Positions 46,430 through 57,300 of a stretch of 64,000 bases of DNA are shown piece by piece (the first letter of the stretch is position 1; every line of letters begins with the position of its first letter). The position numbers and the translations under genes are program-made. The notes below the pieces were generated by a model. The model was not told the origin of the DNA and searched no databases. It worked only from the letters and a program-made list of their open reading frames with translations. Source of the stretch: Nematopogon swammerdamellus (Eukaryota > Arthropoda > Insecta > Lepidoptera > Adelidae); NCBI GenBank assembly GCA_946902875.1, contig OX336349.1:10191891-10255890 (forward strand), given 5' to 3'.

Positions 46430-46959
46430 TAGGTCGACTGCCGCTGTACGTAGTTCATGTACGTCAGCCGTAATGTAGTGTTCTTCGCAGGCATTCGCCG
46501 TTCATGCCGAGTATGGCACTTACCCACACAGTGCGTCTGGAAAATGTAAACACTTAATTACCGACTTTTGTTGAATGTGATACTAGATTTTGAGTACTAC
46601 CTAAATACATTTTATTTTTCAAATATTGTATTATCGGATAACTATTGCGTGATTTATTTGGTTAGGCGGAATTCAAAAGTAATATTTGTAAAAGTATTTC
46701 AAAAGATTAATAATGAAAGGTCGTTCGTTCTAACCTGAGGCGTACAAATACATTCACGCATGACGGTGAGCATAAAATTCTGCGAGTGTAGTAGTGCTCA
46801 GGCCATGTTTATGCGCATGTCAAGCATTTGTATTAGAGAAATGCATGTGTGTGCGGCTTCAGGTTAGGCCGTCCATGCTATACCTTCGACAAATTATGTA
46901 CGGGAACTTTCAAATTCTTCTTCCACAGTCCTGCGATTATCTATCCTAAAAAAGCTCTC
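46430..46959 (-). pseudogene. Decayed alkaline phosphatase copy (relic exons 2 and 3)
   Basis: Two pieces in the order and strand expected of an ALP gene. 46884-46959 matches the 3' end of ALP exon 2: it shares the words accttcgac, gggaacttt and ctaaaaaagctctc with copy C, and the GT donor is kept at 46882-46883. About 46430-46536 matches the 5' end of exon 3: the acceptor (ct at 46537-46538), cgtctgg, catgccgagt and tggcact are shared with copy C (51802-51994). The reading frame is broken: the segment around the nucleophile reads CHTRHE instead of PDSACTAT, so no enzyme can be made. An RTE-like LINE begins exactly where exon 2 similarity stops (46960), and another repeat (46715-46881) abuts the donor. 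I did not find exons 1 or 4-7 of this copy. Confidence 0.75.
46715..46881 (-). repeat. Dispersed repeat, inverted copy of 240-430
   Basis: Runs up to tccatgctat directly beside the relic ALP donor site, so it inserted into, or recombined at, intron 2 of the dead copy. Confidence 0.7.
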
Positions 46960-48105
46960 ATCATCATCAGCCTGTATCGGTCTACTGCTGGACGTGGGCC
47001 TCTCCCAATGCACGCCACCACATGCAGTCTACCGCTCTTCTCATCCATCCACTCCCGGCTACCTTTTATAGGTCGCCTGTCCACCTAGCCGGGAAGCGTT
47101 CGACTCTAAGTTTGCTTGTACATGGCTTCAATTCCAGCACCCTAACCCAGCGGTTATCGGGTCTGCGACATGTGCGCAGCCCACTGTCGTTTCAGCTTGC
47201 AAATTTTCTTAGCAATGTCGACTGCCTTAATTTTTTGTTGTATTTCGCCATTACGGATTTTATAGATCAATGAAAGCCGAGCACAGCTGCTCTTTCCGTA
47301 GCTCGCTGAGCAACTTTAATTTTCTGAACCAGACCCATCGTCAGTGTCCACGTTTCAGCTCGTTACTAGCAGAATTCACAAATTAAAGACTCTCGTCGTT
47401 AATGACTGTGGGATGGAGGATGTGAATATGTGACGGAGTCTGCCAAATGCTGCCCAGCATAACCAAATCCTACTGTCGGCTTCCTTCTCAAAGTTGTTGT
47501 TGTCAAACTAAATGGTTTGTCCAAGATATACATAATTCTGCACACCTATGATGGTCGCCCCTCCAAGAGTTACTTGCCCGGGAATACATGTTGTTTAAAC
47601 ATGCCTATCGTCTTGTCCAAATTCTTCGCGAAGTCGACTCGGCGAGAGGCGACATTGAGGCCGTTCAGCATTAGGTTCAGCTGCTCCAGCGGTTAGCTTA
47701 TCACAACTCTATAGTCTGTGAAGTTAATATTGATGCCGTCCTTCTCTCATTTTAGCAGCTTCAATCCGCCTTCAAATGCGTTCGTAAACAGTTTCTGAGA
47801 AATATCATCTCCCTACGACGCAGTTGGAGAAGTTTCGTTTGCTGGTCCTGAACTTTCAAGGTCATTGTTGCGGACCGTTAGAGACATTTCAACACCTCAA
47901 TGTATCTCCAATCGGTTAGGCGTCGCTTTAGAGATTCCATAACAGCCCAGGTTTCGACTAAGTTAAACGCTTTCTCGTAGTCTAGAAACGAGACACAGTG
48001 GCTGACTAAACTCTTCGGACTTCTGCATCATCTTTCGCAAGGTGTGGATGTGGTCTACGGTGTTGTAACTCCTTCGAAACCCGGCCTCCTCTGGCGGCTA
48101 GTAGC
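46960..48105 (-). mobile_element. Decayed RTE-like LINE
   Basis: The minus strand in broken frames reads AGFRRSYNTVDHIHTLRKM, then QPLCLVS and a RLREKAFN-like stretch, then RYIEVLKCL and VQDQQTKLLQL: motifs of the RTE reverse transcriptase in the right order. The 3' part, rich in catcatcatcagcctg and actgctggacgtgggcc (plus), is a familiar lepidopteran LINE end. Many stops; inactive. Confidence 0.75.
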
Positions 48106-48490
48106 GAAAACATGGTAGTCAAAACGATTTAAATAAATTTGTTATTGTGAATAAAAATAAATATTTAGTTTAGTGACAGTGTGCATTAATTAACTTGATA
48201 TCACGTGTACAGTGTACCCCTTTATTTGAAACGTATTATTTACATGCATTTTTTAATGTACAAAGCATGTTTCATTTATATATCTGGGCCTGAACAATGA
48301 ATAAATTTTATTCGATTTAATTTAATTTGATACACAGTAAATATTTTTACAATGTCAAAATATTGTGGAGAAATGTAAACGTGTTTGTTTTATGTATGTT
48401 TTATTAAAACATTTATTTAAATAAATAAGTCATTATAACTATCAGATAGGTATGTACATACTCAGGGTACATAATTGAAAATATGGCAAT
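48106..48490. other. AT-rich spacer before copy C
   Basis: No repeat or coding sequence recognised; it should contain the cleavage site of copy C. Confidence 0.5.
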
Positions 48491-48492
48491 TA

Positions 48493-48499
48493 TTTATTA
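48493..48499 (-). terminator. Poly(A) signal overlapping the stop of ALP copy C
   Basis: On the minus strand the stop TAA (48497-48499) runs straight into AATAAA. If used, the 3' UTR would be only some 10-30 nt long. Confidence 0.5.
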
Positions 48500-51400
48500 A
48501 GTAGTATCGTGGCACGCGTCGGCACTGGGTCCGATACACGCCGCGTACGCCATCAAGTGCGGAATCTCGTTCTGCTCATAAACTCCCGAGAAGATGTGTT
48601 CCCAGGGGCCGCGAGCAAACACCGCCACATCGTCTGCGCCGTGCGTCTCTGATTCCAGTTGAACTTCTGATGGGTAGCGAAACCGGTTGTCCGCTAAAAA
48701 GAATATATTTATTAATCACATTATACCTACTATAGTACCACTACGTATCCAAAAGCAATAATTGATGAATATGGAAATATCCCTCGTAAATCTGAGCGCA
48801 GACTAGGACGAGCCGCATTGGGCCCATTGCCCCCCTACATTTTATATATAATTTATTGAATTATGACGCATCGCACATCTAGTCGGGCTGAAGCGGGGCG
48901 AAGCGCATCGCATTGACGGATATGTCGGCAAGCGATTTCATCCGCGTGCGCTGTGACCCGCTACGGCCCGTTCCTCCGCCGCCCCGTAGCTTCGATGACT
49001 TTCCTTACTTACCGTAGTTCAAGAGTGTGACATCTGCTCTTCTTCCAACAGCTTGGTGTGCTCGGAAACCTGGGCCGTTTGTGTAACTTAAAGTCATGTA
49101 GGGTACGCCATCATCCCCTATATCATCAGATGGTCCAAGCACATCCTTTCCTCTAGATGAATATCCATTGAACGACATAACGTGAGCATGGTCGGATGTC
49201 ACCACGATCAGAGTGTCTTCCTCGCTGGTCATATCAAGAGCTTTCTGAATAGCCTTATTGAATTCGACGGTTTCGTCGAGGGCCAAGTGAGCGCGATTAT
49301 CGTGGTGAGCGTGGTCGATACGACCTCCTGCAATGTCAAAGAACTTCATTTGTATTTACCCGACTACGTTACAGCCGAAAAAGGGAGGGTTATGAGTTCA
49401 GCGGGTATAATAAGTATGTATATGACTATCTATGTTCCACATTACAGCCCAAACTGCTTGACCGATGTAAATAAATAAGGTGTCATTCGATTGGTCTTAA
49501 TTACTTGTGTGGTGGGGCTCAGTTGTGTCATAGTGTCTCTATATACAACATTTGTTTTATTCAAAATGACGGGCGTAAAGTGCTATTAACCCCATCGGTG
49601 TATCGTTGTTATGAGCCTGGAAAGGCTAATTCAATAAATTATAACTAAATTTAGAGCGATTTAGAACTAAAACAAATTAATAAAAAAAATCTAATAAAAA
49701 TTAAAAGCCTAAAACTAATGAAAAAAGGAAAGTTCATGTTAAATAGCAGTAGAAAATGCCGTAGTCGGGCTTCCTATCTATTCGAATTCTTCTATACACG
49801 CTCTACTACATAATTTTCTACTTCACATTAAGATCAACTTTCCCTGCTTCCTTCGTTTTTTGTACTCGGGGTTTAAAAAAAATGTTTTACAGTATTTTCT
49901 TATTTGTCTTTATCACGCATGGCTGCAGTTTACTTTTGGCAGGGTTGAATTATATTTGTGTTTGTCAGATGATAATTCTATAAGTACATTACTTGAACCA
50001 GCTTTAAAAAAATGTCTTACCTTCTACGAACAAAAAGTAGCCTTCTTCAGACTTCTGCAGCATTTTCAACGCGACCTCCGTGAGATCCTCCAGTGAAGGT
50101 TCCAGTACTTGATCTCTAAGCAAGTTGTACACCAAATGATTTGTCTCAAATAGACCCAGTAAGTAATCAGTGTTCTCAATATCCACGTTCAATAGTTGCT
50201 CTCTGTTCCATACGTAGCTACTGGTGGCATTCTTAACGTTCTTTGCGACTTTCCATTCATCTCTGAGATCCCTTTGGTCTGTGCGACGTCCTGCACTGCC
50301 CTCTTCATCAATTACGTCAATAGGGATGAAATTTCTTCGTCCGCCACCGAGAATTACCTTAAAATAATAACTTTCTTAAGATTTTGAATATTTGATAGCA
50401 CTAATGAATACTTATGATTTATTTATTACACAAATTCATCTACATTATCATAAAACAAAGAGTGGTCTGTACCTTCAAATCTTTACCAGGAGAATCGTAG
50501 AGCATTTGATGTGCAATGTCTGGACAGACCTCAGGGTCGGCGTTGTCTGATTTGATCTCAGCGTCGTTCTCCCAGTTACGGTTTGCTGTGTGAGCGTAGA
50601 CGCCGGACGGAGATGCATGGGTGATTCTAGTAGTGGTAACAACGCCTAAAAAATATACATATTTTTTTACATATTCGCCAAAACTAGATATCACGTTATA
50701 AAATATTTATTAATCATGCAGACAGATATCATGTCTCTATGTTAATTATCTAGCTAGACATGCGAATTATATGTATTTATCATTTAGGTAGGTGAATTCT
50801 GCGTACTCAGGTAAGATAACATAAGAAAACGTATTCTTATTTGTAAAGTCTCAATTTTGAACTGGTTCAAAGCTGATTGATATTGCTTCATAGTGTTCTA
50901 GTTTTCTTTGGGTATTTTTCTTCACAGGAATTTAATTTAATTTCTCAAGTACTAACGTACACTTGATCAGACAAACTAAAAATGAAATTTAAATTAATTT
51001 GAACGTGTATTATTTTTTTTTTTATATTAATTAACACTAAGATATAGGCGTTACATATTATGTTGCGGGTGGCTAGGCGCCATATGTCGCGCTTTCTTAC
51101 CTTTCGTCGCGATGGTTTATTTTACCCTGAAATTTTATTTTAGGTTACCCACTAGTTCAGTTTGCAGATTCTAGCCAATTCACATCCATTCAATCCATTC
51201 GTTAATAAAAAATAATTGAAGTAATAAATAAAAAATAGGCAAAGAGCGAGTCGGACGCGCACAGTGAAGGGTTTCCTTATCGGGAAGAACTTTCACGGTG
51301 TAACCGAAAATATCCCATACTTATCTCAAAAATTACACGACATATTTTCTTATTCAAACGTTTTGTTGAAGGCATTTTTAATGTCTGCCACATTAATATT

Positions 51401-53304
51401 TTTCGGAATTTTCCAACTTATAGTTGAAAAGTTAGGGAGGGGGGGGGGAACAATTTTTACGAAAAAGTGCATATCTGACCAACTATTGACCTAAAATGGA
51501 CATTTTGGAAACTTTTTTGCCATTATTTAAGACCTATCCTACGATAGCTTACACGCGGATTTTTTTTCGTCCCTCAGATGTATGGTGTGCGACCCTTTTT
51601 TTCTTATTTTCATCACACTATTGTAATGCGGTTCATAGCATACCTTCTTTCCAAAATTTATACAGTGCCAATAGTACCCAAGTAAAATGCTTGTAATATG
51701 CGGAAGGACGACATTATAAGGGTTCTGTTTTTGCCATTTGGCTGTGGAACCCTAAAAAAGAAAATATTTTCAATTCATAGCCAAATAATGAAATAGCTGA
51801 CCCGCTTGTTTGCCCGCTTGTATGGCCCAGCTGGCGATCGATTCAGTATGATATTCTGTGTTGGCTTGCTTCTCACAGTTGCGTCTTTGTACTTCGGCCG
51901 ACACTCCAGTAGTGCCGTAGTTGTTCTTCACTCCGCACAAGTAAGCAGTCGCCGTGCATGCCGAGTCTGGCACTTGCTTGTCCACGCAGTATGTCTGAGG
52001 AATTATAATAAATTAAATAACATTTAAATCTAATTTTAAATAAATTTTACAATTTATTATTCATTTAAATAATTTAATTGTAATTCATTATATTCTTAGT
52101 TAAGGATCAAATTCGCCCTGAATTGGAATGGATAATTCCATCCTAGAGCGCAGCTATTCAGTTTAACTAGACATTTTGACGAAAAAAAAACACAAATTTC
52201 TGTACTGGTGTATAATGATCGCAAAATTTTTAATAACATTTCCATATTTCGCATTCGGGTAAAAAAATTATATTTGTTCGCTTGTTTGTCTTTTATGCGT
52301 TATACACGGTGTTGCAGTTGCCCCCGTAATATATTTAACTGACATAAGGGGGTTATTCTATATGTGAAGCTAAACAACTTCTGTGGAAAACAATTATTTT
52401 TTCCATACAAATTTTAAATATGTATTCTCAAAATGTATGGAAAAAAAATATTTGTTTTCTTCAAATTAAAAAGTCGTAGAACAAAAGTTTTTCTATTTCA
52501 CGTATTCTGTACGTGAAATAGAACAATCAGCCCATTTCGGGTTTTACGGTTGGGGTTGCAACACCGTGCATATAATTCATCCGATTACGATGAAACTTTG
52601 AAAAAATTCACGTGAGCGGAGCCGCGGGCAAAATCCAGTAAGTAATAAAATCTTATGATTACCTTCGACAAACCTACGTATGGGAACTTTTCAAATGAGA
52701 GCTGCTCCTCTTCCCCAGTGTTGCCTTTCATCTGACCTAAGAAAGCTCTCGCGGCTGCCAAGGTCGGTATAGACATGCCGTCACCGAGAAACATTATTAT
52801 GTTCTTCGCGACATTGGTATTCTTTTTGGTCTCTCTTTCGAGGCGACTCCTGAGGGATGACTGAGCATTGTTGATCCAATAACTTTTCGGAAGTTCGTGG
52901 ACATTGCGAGTAGCCTCTTGTTTGAGGTCTGGGTGGTACCCGTCTGAATCTGTAAAATGGTGAAATACTTTAAATGCCTTGTTATACGTCTTGATAGGCT
53001 AGTATTATTTGTAGATGCAACCTAATCGAAAAAGTAGGATTCAATATTATGTATTTATACGATGTCATCAGTTTATTTGTATTAACATACATAACATCTG
53101 TGTTCAACTACGTAATTATTTTATAAGTAAATACATTAGATTGCTTTTTTGATAAAATGTTATAAGACTTCACGGAAACCGTACACTGATCTCTAGAACC
53201 ATAAAAAAACTGATCTAATGCTTAAATAATTTACCTGTCGACTGATGGCTGAGCACAGAAACTGCGCCTATGAGCAAGACGGCCGTCAGCGAGAGTGTCT
53301 GCAT
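48497..53304 (-). CDS. ALP: Alkaline phosphatase copy C, soluble type (no GPI tail), seven exons
   Basis: Exons, 5' to 3': 53235-53304, 52663-52949, 51802-51994, 50473-50645, 50021-50357, 49013-49327, 48497-48693. The total is 1572 nt, 523 aa. The signal peptide is MQTLSLTAVLLIGAVSVLS, close to that of copy A. Nucleophile motif [28 protein letters not shown] and ETHGADD are all intact, so it should be catalytically active. The Cys pair is kept (ACIGPSADAC), but the protein stops four residues later (HDTT), with none of the hydrophobic tail seen in A and B. No remnant of the tail can be read just past the stop. It is therefore predicted to be secreted and soluble, like the silkworm soluble ALP, which is genetically linked to the membrane form. 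The stop codon is followed at once by AATAAA. Intron 3 contains a 0.5 kb repeat and intron 2 a MITE. Confidence 0.93.
51238..51757 (-). repeat. Interspersed repeat in intron 3 of copy C
   Basis: Begins aaagagcgagtcggacgcgc and ends ggctgtggaaccctaaaaa, the same two ends (inverted) as the element at 61627-62033. The interior matches 5660-6275. Confidence 0.7.
52305..52569. mobile_element. MITE in intron 2 of copy C
   Basis: Ends cacggtgttgcagttgcccc and ggggttgcaacaccgtg are inverted. The interior has a second palindrome (tttcacgtattctgtacgtgaaa). About 265 bp. Confidence 0.8.
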
Positions 53305-53321
53305 GATGCTGGATTCAAAAT

Positions 53322-53356
53322 CACTGCTGTGGTTTGCGGCACTTCTTTATATATAA
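53322..53356 (-). promoter_or_regulatory. Predicted core promoter of ALP copy C
   Basis: TATATATAAAG on the minus strand (plus 53346-53356) lies about 30 nt before GCAGTGATT (around 53320-53327). The spacing and initiator word are the same as in A and B. Confidence 0.6.
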
Positions 53357-54280
53357 TTTTATTAGTAAGTGATATCGAATCATACATTATCGATCGGTTC
53401 GATATATATTGTCTTGTACACTTAGTATGATTGATGGACGATGACTTATGGATTATTACTACTATCGATACCTAGCAAATGCAATATGCTTCCAGCCGTC
53501 TGTGCCGTGTGTAAAGATATGAAACCTAACGTCAGAGTGAGTGAGAATTCATTGCGTAATTTCCAAGTGAAACTAAAACAAAATTATATTTCAAAGCAAA
53601 ATTGGACTAGACGACGAGTAAATTATTTTTTTTTTTTTTGTAAGAACGACATATTACGCGAGCCAGACTAACGCAGAGGTGTAGTCCGACGGCGCCCACG
53701 GACATTCGGACATTACGGGGGCTGCCAATACTATGTCGGACGGCTAGGTGCACCTTCACATTATGTTCGGGGTGACTGTAAATATACAAAAATGCCTATA
53801 AAATATGAAGTATAAACTTCGACGAGAAAATTAATAGAGGCGAGGTTGGGGTTTAAAATTTTTCGCTCGAAAGTATTACCAATTGTCATGGTTCAGCATC
53901 AATCAATAATTCAGGCATCAATTCAGTGTCAGTATTTGTGATTTATTTTGGATGAGACTGTGTCTCTATAATTTTTTTCATCTGAATAAAGAATTTTAGT
54001 ATAATATCAAAATAGCGAACAGAATCAAAGTAAGATTCTGAAGTCACAAAACCTGTTCTGTTCTATACCATCCCAAGCAATATTTCGGAGAATAAATTAA
54101 TAATACAATGAAACAACAATCATGAAAGAAAATATCTAAAACTAACTCTAGCTCTCTTCTGAGATGTCTAAAAACTTTAACAAAACGTTTTTTGGGTATC
54201 GAAAGTAGAGATCAGCTCTAACCAAGGTACAGGACGAAATATCAAATAATGTCCAAATGAAAATTCATAGTTTAGGTTTA
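53357..54280. other. Spacer between ALP copies C and D
   Basis: About 0.9 kb, AT-rich. The frames at 53441-53789 are short, and no family is recognised. Confidence 0.5.
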
Positions 54281-54285
54281 GGCTT

Positions 54286-54291
54286 ATTTAT
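54286..54291 (-). terminator. Poly(A) signal of ALP copy D
   Basis: AATAAA on the minus strand begins 14 nt after the TAG stop, giving a very short predicted 3' UTR, as in copy C. Confidence 0.5.
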
Positions 54292-54304
54292 TTGAAACTT
54301 GTGA

Positions 54305-57300
54305 CTATGCTTCCAACAGAGGTGCCGCGAATGCAGCATACAGAGGACCGAACGAGGCCGCATAAGCCATGCGGTGTGGAATCTCGCTTTGCTCGAAGGA
54401 GCCACTAAATAGATGTTCGTAGGGGCCGCTTGCGAACACGGCGACATCGTCTCCGCCATGCGTCTCCACATACAGGGGAACTTCTGCGGGGTATCGGAAG
54501 TCGACGTTATCTGCCAAAAACCATTTAAAGCTCTATCAGATCTTGCTAGGTCAATGACAAGAAATTTAACAACAGCAACACTTGCGAAGAAAACTTACTG
54601 TAGTCAAAGCTCGATACATCTGCCCTAACACCAGGAATCTGTTGGCTTCTGAAGCCAGGACCGTTGGTGTAACTTAGAGTGGTGTAAGGCAATGCGTCAA
54701 ATCCCACTGCGTCAGACAGTCCCAGAATGTTGTTTCCTCTACCCGCATACCCGTTAATAGTCATGACGTGTGAATGATCAGAAGATACGACTATTAAGGT
54801 GTCTTCAACGCTGGTCAAATCCAGTGCCTTTTGCACGGCCTTATGGAATTCGACAGTCTCAGAGAGAGCTAGCTGCGCCTTATTTTCGTGATGACCGTGA
54901 TCAATACGACCTCGAAATCAATACGACCTGAAAACAAATTTGTTTTTGTTACATCAAGCATTAAATCCACAAGAATGAGTGTGCTTAGAGTAATTATGTA
55001 GGTATAGAGCGCGTGTGTACTGCCTTGTTCATACTGTGTAATATAAGCATATGCACAATACAAACTCTGTGATAAAAAGAAGAAAAACATGGTTTTAAAT
55101 AATATGTATGCGCTGTATACAACATAATTACTTGAGAAAAGGTTAAGTCCTTACCCTCCACAAACAAGAAAAATCCGTTTTCACTCTTTTGCAATACTTT
55201 AATTGCGGCTTCCGTTAGTTCTTCTAACCTCGGTTCTGTATTTTCAGAGTCATGTAGAGTGTACTTGAAGTTATCTGTGTTAAATAATCCCATTAAGTAT
55301 TCTGTGTTTTCAATGTCCAGGTTCAGTAGCTGTTCTCTGTTCCACAAGTAATTGTACGTAGCGTTCTTTACGTTCTTATCTACTTTCCATTCTTCAATAA
55401 GGTTGCGTCCGTCAGTTCGATATCCGGCAAACCCTTCCTCGTCGACGGTAGATGTGGTAATGAACTGATTTCTTCCTCCACCTAGAATTACCTGTAAAAT
55501 GTGTAAAATATTTAAATTTTCTTGGACATAGAGTATGTACGTAGGTGTGTATTGCATTATTATTTAACTAATATAATAATTTAATGGAAGGATTAAAAAT
55601 GTTTTATAAACTTTTTAGTAGTGTCCATGCACAAATATTTGGGACAGTTTCATCGGATGTTCCAAACATTGATGTGGTATGATAAATAACCAGGAAATTT
55701 ATTTTATTGGTGAAAGTACAAACAAATTAAATCATTAAAATAAATAAATAAATAAATATACTCTAAGCAACTTTAATTTAAATACCTTAAAATTATTTCC
55801 AGGAGAGTTATTGACGAGTTGATCAGCTATGTCAGGGCAGAGGGATGGATCATAACCGGCTTTTTCCACCGCCGCGTTGTTCTCCCAGTCACGGTTCGCT
55901 ATATGTGCGTATGCGCCGGACGGTGAAGCGTGCGTTACGCGCGTGTTGGTTACAATTCCTGCCCGGGAGATAAAACTTGTTTGAGAAACTTTAGGGACTA
56001 CCTGTATGTCTGCTGCGTACATCAATCCACGCTGTCATACACTTTTATTTATTTTATTTTTTATTTTTTGGAAACTGACACGGGTTGCTACACCACTTGC
56101 TACATCCGTGACGTCAGCCCATAACACCTTGGTGAACTAGGTGCCATGTCAGTGTTTCCCTTCGATCGTGCCGGCTACACTGAACTGGACGGAAAACACG
56201 AACTATTTACATAGCCGTTTTGACCGAATTTTCATTTAGTGCAGTAGTACCAACCCGGGCGGGTTAAACCCTACCACCTAGTAAGGTAAGAAGCGAAGGG
56301 ACTCAAGGGACCTACAGTTTTACGTGGAATCCGAACCACGGTAACCCATCCAAGTACTGACCACGCCCAGGTGTGCTTATGATCACGACCGACAGTCAAC
56401 CGACGGCACCGCTGAGTTACTAAAGCTGACAATTAACGATGAAGCTAAAATCGAGGCTAAAATCAGCTTGATTATGTAGTATATTCCATAGATAAGTAGT
56501 TTTTATTAACGTTTTCGTCACTTACTAGCTGCTTGATAGTTACCTAGTCCAAATACTTTGCTAAACGTGGTGATCAGTGCTGCGCTGTAATTTACAAGAG
56601 TACTTGCAGCACAACACCGATTACTCTGCTCACTCCGATTATAGGGATACAGTGTGTGGTACGTATGTATGCATGTATAACTAGTTTTTTCACGCAACTT
56701 ACTCGCGTCGTTCCTTTTATACGTGAAGGTTTACTCTAAGCTAAAAGTAAAAAATCAAATCGGCTTAAAACCCGTTTGAGGTTTTTCTTTTCATTACATC
56801 CCAAATATATCTTACCAGCATCCTTTCCAGCGTTGATAGCCCAAGCAGCAATGGAGTCAACGTGATTAGTCTCGTCCGCCTGCTTCGCGCAGTCGTCCTT
56901 GTTCACAGCGGCGGACACGCCGGCAGTGGCGGCGTTGTTCTTGACACCGCACAGGTAGGCGGTGGCAGTGCACGCCGAGTCGGGTATTTGGGAGTCCACG
57001 CAGTAAGTCTGCAAGCACAGTATGGTATTACTTATTTGGAATTACAGAAACTTCATAAATTTCAGTCATTCCTGAGTTCATCTGTTACAGACAGACGGAC
57101 AGAGAAGGGGACATAAACATTTTATAATAGTAGGAAAGGGAAGGTAAACTAAATACTACCATGAAAATTCAACATATTCATCGTGTTATACTGAATGAAA
57201 CACTCGGATAAATCTAGCGATCTTGACCGGTGGAACAATAAAACTTCGTGATTATGAAACGCATTATGTGTAGCAGTGAGAGACTGTGATATTTGGGAAG

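Noticed and set aside
54994..55557. 187-codon open frame on the minus strand
   Set aside because: It is ALP copy D exon 5 with intron sequence read on both sides, not a separate gene.
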